Source: JBBKWQ01 sp037969115 (GTDB lineage: Bacteria > Actinomycetota > Acidimicrobiia > Acidimicrobiales > Ilumatobacteraceae). From it: DNA of 6,051 nt. The stretch's first letter is position 1. Each line of letters starts with the position of its first letter. The notes under the pieces are model-generated. The model had not been told where the DNA came from and made no database searches. It worked only from the letters and a program-made list of their open reading frames with translations. Positions 1 through 5,089 of this stretch are shown here, one piece after another. Both the position numbers and the translations under genes were made by a program. Where the stretch lies: assembly GCA_037969115.1 (NCBI GenBank), contig JBBKWQ010000043.1, forward strand, positions 1 to 6,051. The letters are read 5' to 3'.

Positions 1-397
1 GTTCATGCGGTCCGCAGGTTGCATCGGTCAGCGTCCAGATCCCGAGCTCGGCGAAATCCGTCTTCTCCCACTCGATCTCTGCACCGCTGTCGTCGACGCA
101 GCGATCGTTGAGTACCTCAGCGTCGATCTGAAGGTTCGGCACATTGGTGTTCAACGTTCCGACCGGATCGCATGGGTCGACGGGTTCGGGCGGGTCAGTG
201 TCAACCGGAACCTCGGTGTCGACAGGTGGTTCGGTGTCCGGTGGTGTCTCGACTGGTGCGGCGGTCTCCGGTGGTGTCGTGTCGGAACCGTCATCGTTGT
301 CACTGCCACCGCACGCTGCGATCGTGATCGCAGCCACGATGCCGAGCGCGATGCGGCGGGTTCGACGGTTTCGAGATGTGCTCATTTTGGTTCTCAT
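1..397 (-). CDS. Secreted lipoprotein, C-terminus cut by window edge
   Basis: The reverse strand is open from an ATG at 397 (or an in-frame ATG at 385) to the left edge with no stop, so about 130 N-terminal residues are visible. From the 385 start the protein has an Arg-rich n-region (residues 5-11), a hydrophobic core (12-24) and a lipobox Ile-Ala-Ala-Cys with the lipidated Cys at 25, followed by Gly-Gly-Ser-Asp. This predicts export and lipidation on the outer face of the membrane. Next comes a stalk of about 40 residues rich in Pro, Thr, Asp and Glu (repeats of the PPDT/PVDT type). A more ordered part with three Cys and Trp residues then runs off the edge. No family is recognised for that part. 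Neither start has a clear Shine-Dalgarno. The gene diverges from the sigma-factor cluster and shares its promoter region. Lipoprotein status is well supported; function is unknown. Confidence 0.8.
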   Translation of the reverse strand, partial: MRTKMSTSRNRRTRRIALGIVAAITIAACGGSDNDDGSDTTPPETAAPVETPPDTEPPVDTEVPVDTDPPEPVDPCDPVGTLNTNVPNLQIDAEVLNDRCVDDSGAEIEWEKTDFAELGIWTLTDATCGPHE

Positions 398-559
398 GTG
401 GCAGAGACGATCAGCGAGCTCGATTGATACATCGGCCTCGTCGAGTTCGTATCAAATCCTCGATGCGCGGATCTGTGGGGCATGGACTCGACTCGATGTT
501 ACGCAGGTCGCGGGCATCGGTCGGTCAGACACTCTTGTCCGGACACCTATGCTCGCCTG
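398..559. promoter_or_regulatory. Divergent promoter region
   Basis: This spacer separates the leftward lipoprotein gene from the rightward sigma-factor gene and must hold both promoters unless transcription enters from elsewhere. It contains an inverted repeat (424-455, listed separately). A -10-like TATGCT (548-553) sits six bases before the ATG at 560, the placement expected for a leaderless mRNA, which is common in actinobacteria. The matching -35 (around 526-531, CAGACA) is weak. I see no GGAAC-type ECF -35 element, so autoregulation by the sigma factor cannot be read from the sequence. Confidence 0.45.
424..455. repeat. Inverted repeat TTGATAC-N18-GTATCAA, candidate operator
   Basis: Perfect 7-bp arms lie at 424-430 and 449-455. 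The 18-nt spacer contains a smaller palindrome, CTCG-T-CGAG (437-445), almost on the same centre. Each arm also resembles a sigma-70 -35 element (TTGATA) pointing inward, with AT-containing candidates for -10 about 17-18 nt away inside the opposite arm. The site could thus be two overlapping divergent promoters, a regulator-binding operator, or both. It lies about 27 nt upstream of the lipoprotein start and about 105 nt upstream of the sigma-factor start. Function is inferred from symmetry and position only. Confidence 0.4.
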
Positions 560-1138
560 ATGGCGCGCTCGGAGCCAATGGACAGCTCGAACTCGGATCT
601 GGTTGCCCGGGCGCGGGATGGCGACCAGGAGGCGTGGCGTCAGCTCGTCGCGCGGATGAAGAACGTGATCTGGAAGACTGTCAATGGATTCAGCATGCCG
701 ACCGCTGACGCGGAGGACGCGTTCGCCGCGACGCTCTTTCGCCTCGCTGAGAACCTCGACCGAATCCGTGACCCCGAGTATCTGCCGGGATGGCTGGCCA
801 CGACCGCGAGAAACGAATCGTTGACGCTGCTGCGCACTCGACGACGCACCGTTGTCATGGACGAACTCCCGGAGAACGTCGATACTCCAGGACTTCACGA
901 AGAGGACCTCCTTCTCGACGAACTCGGCGAGGCCATACGAGCGTCCTTCAAGGCGCTCAGCACGAAGTGTCAGCAACTCCTCCGACTACTGACAGGCGAC
1001 CCGCCGATGCCGTATCGCGACGTTGCCGACCATATGACCATGGCGATCGGATCGATCGGCGAGACACGCCGACGGTGCCTCCAGAACCTGCGCTCCGAAC
1101 AACCGCTTCAGACCTACCTTGCAGGTACACAACGATGA
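560..1138 (+). CDS. ECF-family RNA polymerase sigma factor
   Basis: The predicted protein has 192 residues and the usual two-domain ECF layout, so it should direct core RNA polymerase to a specific promoter set. Region 2 (about residues 12-90) shows the opening DLVARARDGDQEAW pattern, an acidic D-A-E-D-A segment, and the RIRDPEYLPGWLATTARNE signature. Region 4 (about 130-180) ends in a helix-turn-helix (MPYRDVADHM...IGETRRRCLQNLR). There is no obvious C-terminal extension. Start choice: ATG 560 lies six bases after TATGCT, fitting a leaderless transcript. ATG 578 (186 residues) has a GGAG at 571-574, but only three bases of spacing. Its stop overlaps the next start as ATGA, so the two genes should be translationally coupled. 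No classical zinc-binding anti-sigma gene follows; the coupled partner is the candidate regulator. The ECF assignment is firm; the promoter target is unknown. Confidence 0.9.
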   Translation: MARSEPMDSSNSDLVARARDGDQEAWRQLVARMKNVIWKTVNGFSMPTADAEDAFAATLFRLAENLDRIRDPEYLPGWLATTARNESLTLLRTRRRTVVMDELPENVDTPGLHEEDLLLDELGEAIRASFKALSTKCQQLLRLLTGDPPMPYRDVADHMTMAIGSIGETRRRCLQNLRSEQPLQTYLAGTQR

Positions 1139-1587
1139 CCGACGACTCTGCCAACGAACTCGCCGATGACATCTTGCTCGCAGCCGTTGGCGACATGCTC
1201 GACTCGACAGAGCCGCTGCGCCATGAGCTCGTGGACAGCGCGAGCGCCGATGCCTTTGCGATGCGAAGCATCGACGCAGAGTTGGCCGATCTCGTGCATG
1301 ACTCGGCATCAGCGGCGTCCGGTACACGAGCACAGGAGTCGTTCAGGACGATCTCGTTCAACGCAGACGGCGTCGAAATCGAGATTCAATTCTCGGATGA
1401 CGAGATCGTCTTCGGTCGGATTGATCCGCCGGATGTATCGTGCACGATCGAGGGCGAGGGCGACGCGCAAGAATTGAATCTCGATGAGTTCGGTCGCTTC
1501 ACGACAACGACGAGAACCGGTCGTCTGCGAATCGTCGTGACGCTCGGCAGCGAGCGTCGCATCGCAACCCCCTGGATTTTCCGCTAA
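1135..1587 (+). CDS. Sigma-coupled partner with C-terminal beta-sandwich-like region
   Basis: This 150-residue acidic protein starts inside the sigma-factor stop codon (ATGA), which is strong evidence for paired expression. The N-terminal half is helical and resembles a short alpha adaptor; its clearest motif is FAMRSIDAELADLVHDSA at residues 41-58. From about residue 68 the protein alternates beta-type residues, with a G-x-I-D-P-P turn and a DEFGRF segment reminiscent of carboxypeptidase-regulatory-like beta sandwiches. It ends in an A-T-P-W-I-F strand. It has no signal peptide, membrane segment or zinc-finger Cys/His cluster, so it is cytoplasmic and not a classical ZAS anti-sigma. From memory, actinobacterial loci with ECF sigma factors and CHAT or subtilase genes carry a protein of the same length and motif order directly after the sigma factor. 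A role as modulator or anti-sigma of the preceding protein is inferred from position. Confidence 0.8.
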   Translation: MTDDSANELADDILLAAVGDMLDSTEPLRHELVDSASADAFAMRSIDAELADLVHDSASAASGTRAQESFRTISFNADGVEIEIQFSDDEIVFGRIDPPDVSCTIEGEGDAQELNLDEFGRFTTTTRTGRLRIVVTLGSERRIATPWIFR

Positions 1588-1596
1588 CCAAACCGA

Positions 1597-1622
1597 CTCA
1601 ATCGACGGTGGTGGCGATTGAG
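1597..1622 (+). repeat. Hairpin after the sigma/partner pair
   Basis: CTCAATCG (1597-1604) and CGATTGAG (1615-1622) form a perfect 8-bp stem around a 10-nt loop, starting ten bases after the partner gene's stop. No U-run follows, so it is not a standard intrinsic terminator. It could be an attenuator, an mRNA stability element or a processing site that sets different levels for the regulators upstream and the SH3/peptidase genes downstream. The role is inferred. Confidence 0.45.
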
Positions 1623-1681
1623 GCGTATCAGATCCAGCGTCGCCCCATCTGTGTGGAAACCGATTGAAACGGAGCCACACA

Positions 1682-2185
1682 ATGACGACACGAAGCAACT
1701 CCACCGGACACCTGATCGCCATCGCCGCGGTCGTGATCGGCGTCCCTGGGTCCCTCGTTGCCTGGAATCAGCTGACCGAGGAACTCGGTTCAGATTCCGT
1801 GCCAGCGACGACCAACTCCGGCGGCGCCGACGGCTCAGCGACGGGCGGTGGAACAGATACCGGAGGGACCGGCACCGGAGCAAGCGACGACACCGGAGGG
1901 ACGGACACCGGAGGAGGGACCGACGCTGGAGCGGGGGACGCGACAGGACTGAGCGGGTGTGTGATCGAGGTCGATCACATCGGCGCAGAGATCCGGTCGA
2001 GCCCTACACATTCTGCATTGTTTGTCGCATCGGTGCCGTCTGGTGCATACGAGCCGACCGACACCACGATCAGTTCGTGGGCCGGAGCCGACGAGCGTTG
2101 GTACGAGCTCAACGTCGATGGCAAGACCGGCTGGCTCGCCGTCAACCCGATCATCGTCAAGTCACAGTCCACCGACTGTCCCTGA
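1682..2185 (+). CDS. Membrane-anchored protein with Gly/Thr-rich stalk and SH3b-like domain
   Basis: The start is ATG 1682, chosen because GGAG (1671-1674) sits seven bases upstream; an upstream in-frame TTG at 1664 lacks such a site. The 167-residue product has a hydrophobic segment at about 9-28 (HLIAIAAVVIGVPGSLVAW) that should act as signal anchor. A low-complexity Gly/Thr/Asp/Ser stalk follows (about 44-90), then a compact domain (93-166). That domain carries a bacterial SH3-like pattern: E-I-R-S-S-P near its start, a W-Y-E-L strand and a final G-K-T-G-W-L segment. Cys93 and Cys166 bracket the domain and could form a disulfide outside the cell. SH3b domains usually bind peptidoglycan or peptide ligands, so an outward-facing envelope-binding or sensor role is plausible. 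The gene lies in the sigma cluster but is separated from its neighbours by 94 and 106 nt. The SH3b call is by pattern only. Confidence 0.78.
   Translation: MTTRSNSTGHLIAIAAVVIGVPGSLVAWNQLTEELGSDSVPATTNSGGADGSATGGGTDTGGTGTGASDDTGGTDTGGGTDAGAGDATGLSGCVIEVDHIGAEIRSSPTHSALFVASVPSGAYEPTDTTISSWAGADERWYELNVDGKTGWLAVNPIIVKSQSTDCP
1855..1925 (+). repeat. Degenerate tandem repeat encoding the Gly/Thr stalk
   Basis: Imperfect copies of ACCGGAGGGAC start at 1859, 1892 and 1907 (the last with a 3-nt insertion), with a shortened copy at 1874. They encode Thr-Gly-Gly-Thr-type units of the linker. Such repeats can change length by slippage in multiples of three, varying the reach of the SH3b-like domain. 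Only the repeat itself is seen; length variation is inference. Confidence 0.6.
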
Positions 2186-2291
2186 AGCTGGTGCCAAACC
2201 ACCTGCCCAAAGAAAATGTAGTTCGCGGCAACTCAGCTCGTCTGTGACTCGCTGGCGACAACACCGTCGTCATCACACTCAGGGAGAAACG
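2186..2291 (+). promoter_or_regulatory. Spacer with strong Shine-Dalgarno before the astacin gene
   Basis: This is a 106-nt spacer between the SH3b-like gene and the peptidase gene. AGGGAG at 2281-2286, five bases before ATG 2292, is the best ribosome-binding site in the cluster and fixes the peptidase start, discarding the longer upstream open frame. I see no convincing promoter or terminator here. Confidence 0.6.
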
Positions 2292-3554
2292 ATGAACAAC
2301 AATTCACACCACCAAGAACACGCCGAGGGCGAAGGCCTGTTCAGCGAGTCCGAACAATTGCCGACCGGCGTTGCGATCGTCGACGGCCCGACGTTCTCAC
2401 AGCAACCGATTCCGTACGTCGAAATCGACGGGGAAGCCATCGCCGAAGGCGACATCATCCTCGGGCGATCCGACGAACTGCGAGCGGCCGCCGGCGACAT
2501 GTCCGGCGATCCGAACGAGCAACTCGGTGTTGCATTGCAGCAGGAGCGCTACCGCTGGACAAACGGCACGGTGCCCTACGTGATCAAGCCGGGTTTCGCC
2601 ACCCGCGATCGCAAGGAGATCACCGACGCGATTGCCCACTGGCATGCAAAAACCGAGATCAGGTTGGTCAGGCGGACCAACCAGCCGAACTACGTCGTGT
2701 TCACCCCATCTAACCAATGCAGTTCGTACGTCGGGATGCGCGGCGGGGCACAGCCGATCAAACTCGCCCCTGGCTGCTCGCTCGGCAACACGATCCACGA
2801 GATCGCCCATGCCGTGGGTCTCTGGCACGAACAGGGCCGGGAGGACCGCGACAAGTACATCACGGTCAATTACCAGAACATCCGACCCAACGCAGTCGGC
2901 AACTTCAACAGGCACGTCTCCGACGGCGTCGACGTTGGCCCGTACGACTACGGCTCACTCATGCACTACGGCCGCAAGGCGTTCAGCACGAACGGGCGCG
3001 ACACGATCACACCGAAGCAATCCGGTGTCACGATCGGGCAGCGGTCGGGCCTGAGCGCTGGCGACATCGCCACCGTGCGGTGGATGTACCCCAACCTCGA
3101 GCGTTCGCGCTCGTGGCAGGGCGTGCAATTCCGTGGCTCAGTGGCGGCAGGCAAGACCAAGACGTGGTTCACGCACTCGTGGCCGACGTACTGGTACGTC
3201 GACTGGTCACTGATGCCGCTGACGCCGATCGGCGACAACGGGCGCCAGCTCAGCCTCAAGGTCACTGTCACCCGGCAGGGCGAACGCCTCGCCAAGTACT
3301 ACATCGAAGTGACGAACCACTCGAAGCGCACCGTGTCGTTCGAGGCGCGGTACGCGGTGATCGGATGGAGCCGCGCAGCCCGAGACGAGGTTGACTCGGG
3401 TTCGTCCGAGGACTCGGATCCGGCAGTCGACGGCGGTCAAGTCGACCTCGACCTCGTCGCCGAGCTCGACGACGGGTCGGACGTATTCGACATGATCAGC
3501 GTCGACGACGAACCAACGCTGATCTCGGCCGGCTCGCCCAATGGCGTCGGGTGA
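2292..3554 (+). CDS. Astacin-family (M12A) zinc metallopeptidase with prosegment and C-terminal beta domain
   Basis: The 420-residue protein is an endopeptidase of the astacin family. The zinc motif H169-E-I-A-H173-A-V-G-L-W-H179-E is complete and is followed by the astacin-type Q-G-R-E-D-R-D-K-Y-I. The Met-turn is S222-L-M224-H-Y226, whose Tyr is the usual fifth zinc ligand. Cys143 and Cys162 flank the S-Y-V-G-M-R-G-G-A-Q segment. Residues 40-58 look like the bacterial astacin prosegment; A-E-G-D54 matches the FxGD aspartate switch that blocks zinc, though Phe is replaced by Ala. The catalytic domain spans about 84-270. A Trp/Tyr-rich beta-type domain follows (about 273-360), then an acidic tail (361-420). 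Oddly, the N-terminus (MNNNSHHQEHAEGEGLF) is hydrophilic with no signal peptide, while most astacins are secreted. It should therefore be cytosolic or use a non-classical export route. The last 14 nt overlap the next gene. The family call is secure; the substrate is unknown. Confidence 0.93.
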   Translation: MNNNSHHQEHAEGEGLFSESEQLPTGVAIVDGPTFSQQPIPYVEIDGEAIAEGDIILGRSDELRAAAGDMSGDPNEQLGVALQQERYRWTNGTVPYVIKPGFATRDRKEITDAIAHWHAKTEIRLVRRTNQPNYVVFTPSNQCSSYVGMRGGAQPIKLAPGCSLGNTIHEIAHAVGLWHEQGREDRDKYITVNYQNIRPNAVGNFNRHVSDGVDVGPYDYGSLMHYGRKAFSTNGRDTITPKQSGVTIGQRSGLSAGDIATVRWMYPNLERSRSWQGVQFRGSVAAGKTKTWFTHSWPTYWYVDWSLMPLTPIGDNGRQLSLKVTVTRQGERLAKYYIEVTNHSKRTVSFEARYAVIGWSRAARDEVDSGSSEDSDPAVDGGQVDLDLVAELDDGSDVFDMISVDDEPTLISAGSPNGVG

Positions 3555-3867
3555 GCTCGACCGGGTGACCGTCGATGTCGACGCGCTCGAAGGTGCGATC
3601 CCTGCGGGGTCGCGCCTTCGGGTGCGCGTCGTCGACGCGACGGCCGCCGACGTCGCTCCGATCGAACTGGCGAGCGTCGAGGTCGAGCAGTGGAATGGCG
3701 ACGCGTGCAGGTTCGAACTCGCAGTCTCTGCACTCGCCGCCAACCGAGACTACGTCGTGCTCGCGCACACGGGCCCTGACGACCATGTGGCGGTTGGCGA
3801 CTGGATCACGATGGACAACGTGCGCATCGTCGATCACGCCGCTCGCATTGTCCTCCGCCGCGTCTGA
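3541..3867 (+). CDS. YbaY/YscW-like small beta protein
   Basis: This 108-residue protein has a pattern I associate with the YbaY/YscW beta-sandwich family. An opening strand (RVTVDVDAL) is followed by I-P-A-G-S-x-L-x-V-x-V-x-D-A-T-A-A-D (20-37), a middle F-E-L-A-V segment (58-62), Y-V-V-L-A-H (71-76) and a closing V-G-D-W-I-T strand. Unlike E. coli YbaY it has no signal peptide or lipobox, so it should stay in the cytosol, as the preceding peptidase appears to. ATG 3541 overlaps the peptidase gene by 14 nt and has no Shine-Dalgarno of its own, so translation probably depends on ribosomes finishing the peptidase. That makes a direct partner role (chaperone, inhibitor or substrate adaptor) reasonable, but this is inference. 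The family call rests on pattern memory. Confidence 0.72.
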   Translation: MASGELDRVTVDVDALEGAIPAGSRLRVRVVDATAADVAPIELASVEVEQWNGDACRFELAVSALAANRDYVVLAHTGPDDHVAVGDWITMDNVRIVDHAARIVLRRV

Positions 3868-4043
3868 ATACGTCGTGGCGGTCACAGGAGCGAGGGGTGC
3901 AGCCCGTGCCCACAACGTGCCCAGCACACAGGACAACAGCGGGCAAGAGGCGCTACCGTTGGCCCCGAACACAACCAACAAACCACCAGCTCAGAACACG
4001 TTCGGGCTGCGCAACAGACCTTTCGGCCAGCAGCCTAGCTTAG
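3868..4043. other. Gene-free spacer after the sigma cluster
   Basis: No credible gene lies here on either strand; the open frames lack start sites and family patterns. Two things are visible. CGTGCCCA is repeated at 3905-3912 and 3916-3923 (period 11). A segment at 3986-4000 (CCAGCTCAGAACACG) resembles the core repeat shared by 4044-4062 and 5090-5109. There is no clear terminator hairpin with a T-run downstream of the cluster. Confidence 0.5.
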
Positions 4044-4087
4044 CTTCCAAGCTGAGAACGCGGGTTCGATTCCCGTCATCCGCTCCA
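4044..4087 (+). pseudogene. 3'-half fragment of a tRNA-Gly gene, likely att scar
   Basis: The segment matches the distal part of a tRNA. The anticodon-loop remnant is TTCCAA, followed by the 3' side of the anticodon stem (GCTGA) and a variable loop. The T stem-loop is perfect: GCGGG (4060-4064), loop TTCGATT (4065-4071), CCCGT (4072-4076, one G-U). The acceptor 3' strand CATCCGC, discriminator T and encoded CCA (4085-4087) complete it. The expected 5' acceptor strand (GCGGATG) and a D-arm are absent upstream, so the gene cannot give a functional tRNA. As I recall, actinobacterial tRNA-Gly(CCC) reads TTCCCAA in this loop; here one C is missing, leaving a 6-nt loop. Integrases that target tRNA genes leave such 3' halves as attachment-site duplicates. 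A homologous 20-nt segment recurs at 5090-5109. Confidence 0.75.
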
Positions 4088-4317
4088 TTTTCCCTGGCAG
4101 ATGGCCTGCCGGCGTCGCTGCCGTTCTCAACTTTCTCGCCTTCGAAAAGCTGAACTCTGCACGGGTTCCCCGTTTGACCTCTGCCCTTGTCCTGCTCAAG
4201 CAACTGCCTCGGCTCGTCACCGACGGCTGATCAGCCGGCTCGTCCGCAACACGCATCTAATGCGACAACATCCCGGCCTATGATATCATTTGATACCACC
4301 GAGTCGAAGGAGTGACG
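4088..4317. promoter_or_regulatory. vapBC upstream region with palindromes and -10-like box
   Basis: No gene is seen here. Near the antitoxin gene a -10-like TATGAT (4279-4284) overlaps the palindrome ATGATATCAT (4280-4289). A 10-nt stepped repeat TGATATCATT/TGATACCACC (4281-4300) follows, which is a plausible VapB operator for autorepression. A 14-bp palindrome CGGCTGATCAGCCG (4224-4237) lies further upstream. AAGGAG (4307-4312), five bases before ATG 4318, is a strong ribosome-binding site. No good -35 is evident. The operator function is inferred from the autoregulation typical of VapBC modules. Confidence 0.45.
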
Positions 4318-4539
4318 ATGAGCGACATTCTGATCCGCGATGTACCCGACGATGTGTTGGCGGCGATCGACGCCAAAGCGCGTAGCGCTGGTCTGTCCCG
4401 GACCGAGTACCTGCGACGGACCCTCGCCCGCGAGCGGAGTGAAGCACTTCTCGACGTCACCACGGACGATCTTGCAGCATTCGCTGCCACGTTCGCTGAC
4501 CTCGACGATGACACTGTCATGGACGGCGCCTGGCGGTGA
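4318..4539 (+). CDS. vapB: VapB-type ribbon-helix-helix antitoxin
   Basis: This 73-residue protein has the standard antitoxin layout. An N-terminal beta strand ILIRDVP (4-10) pairs in the dimer to contact DNA. Helix 1 (11-23) and helix 2 starting at LSRTEYLRRTLA (26-37) complete the ribbon-helix-helix fold. A C-terminal tail (about 48-73) with DLAAFAATFADL and the terminal M-D-G-A-W-R should wrap the toxin and block its active site. ATG 4318 is chosen over an in-frame GTG at 4312 because AAGGAG lies five bases upstream of the ATG and overlaps the GTG. The gene is expected to repress its own promoter together with VapC. Its stop overlaps the toxin start, the usual coupling that keeps antitoxin in excess. 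Confidence 0.9.
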   Translation: MSDILIRDVPDDVLAAIDAKARSAGLSRTEYLRRTLARERSEALLDVTTDDLAAFAATFADLDDDTVMDGAWR

Positions 4540-4952
4540 CCAACTGGTTGATCGACAAGTCCGCTCTAATGCGACTCGCCGCCAGCGCGGACGCCTCAAC
4601 CTGGGCGATGCGAATTCAGCGAGGGCTCGTCCGTATCAGCACGCTCACCCGACTCGAGGTCGGCTTCTCTGCGAGGTCGGCGAGCGAACTCCGACAGAGC
4701 TCGGCAAAACCTCCGCTCGCGTCCATGCCCGTGGAGTACCTCACCCCAAAGATCGAGGACCGCGCGGTCGAAGTCCAACTTGCACTTGCGGACCTTGGTC
4801 AGCATCGCGCTCCCTCGATCCCGGACCTTCTCATCGCCGCGACCGCTGAATCGGCCGGGCTGACCGTTCTGCATCTCGACAAGGACTTCGAACTCATCGC
4901 CGAAGTCACCGGTCAAGCCGTCGAGCGGCTGGCAGACGACGGCGGAAGCTGA
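4536..4952 (+). CDS. vapC: VapC-type PIN-domain toxin ribonuclease
   Basis: This 138-residue PIN-domain protein is predicted to cut RNA (in characterised VapCs, tRNA or rRNA loops) using Mg or Mn ions. The acidic catalytic residues appear in order: Asp7 in WLIDKSAL, Glu41 in TRLEVGFSA, Asp97 in SIPDLLIAATAE, and Asp115 with Asp117 in HLDKDFELIA. Length and spacing are normal, so the toxin appears intact. The GTG start at 4536 overlaps the antitoxin stop (GTGA), and no independent ribosome-binding site is needed. The module is the only intact gene set between the two tRNA-derived repeats, where it could help retain the segment by post-segregational selection. The RNA target cannot be told from sequence. 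Confidence 0.92.
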   Translation: MTNWLIDKSALMRLAASADASTWAMRIQRGLVRISTLTRLEVGFSARSASELRQSSAKPPLASMPVEYLTPKIEDRAVEVQLALADLGQHRAPSIPDLLIAATAESAGLTVLHLDKDFELIAEVTGQAVERLADDGGS

Positions 4953-5089
4953 CCATCGCGCGTCGCCCCGCCGATCGTTCCGAACACGAATCGACGGAGT
5001 TGCAGGTTCGCTGCACGACCGCCGGCGGTGAATCGCTCAAGGCACCGATTCCCTGGTCACAGTGCTGGGGCCTAGGAACCGGACTAAAA
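4953..5089. other. Spacer between vapC and the right repeat
   Basis: No gene is supported. Visible elements are a small hairpin TGCAG-GTTCG-CTGCA (5001-5015) and the palindrome ACCGCCGGCGGT (5018-5029). Neither is followed by a T-run, so a terminator role for vapBC is uncertain. Confidence 0.4.

Noticed and set aside
144..560. Forward open frame with a Gly/Ser/Thr-rich product opposite the lipoprotein
   Set aside because: The repeats are the mirror of the Pro/Thr/Asp stalk on the other strand. The reverse frame has a signal peptide and lipobox, while this frame has no start signal or family pattern.
2022..2291. N-terminal extension of the astacin frame to 2022
   Set aside because: The extension overlaps the SH3b-like gene, gives low-complexity Ser/Pro/Arg sequence and lacks a ribosome-binding site, whereas ATG 2292 has AGGGAG five bases upstream.
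3905..3923. Two copies of CGTGCCCA, period 11, as possible iterons or CRISPR-like repeats
   Set aside because: Only two copies, too short, and no associated replication or cas gene.
3496..3981. Reverse open frame opposite the YbaY-like gene, tested as the missing dehalogenase half
   Set aside because: The translation shows no dehalogenase motifs such as the catalytic His region. It is a shadow of the forward gene.
4011..4087. A complete tRNA-Gly gene ending at the CCA
   Set aside because: The upstream 33 bases give no acceptor 5' strand matching CATCCGC and no D-arm, and the anticodon loop is one base short.
4035..4256. Reverse-strand open frame whose product contains MTGIEPAF and, in the overlapping frame, GNRTRV
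   Set aside because: These peptides are translations of antisense tRNA sequence, a well-known source of spurious database proteins. They support the tRNA-Gly fragment rather than a gene.
5018..5029. Palindrome ACCGCCGGCGGT as a terminator for vapBC
   Set aside because: It has no loop-forming centre and no T-run. Short GC palindromes are expected in high-GC DNA.
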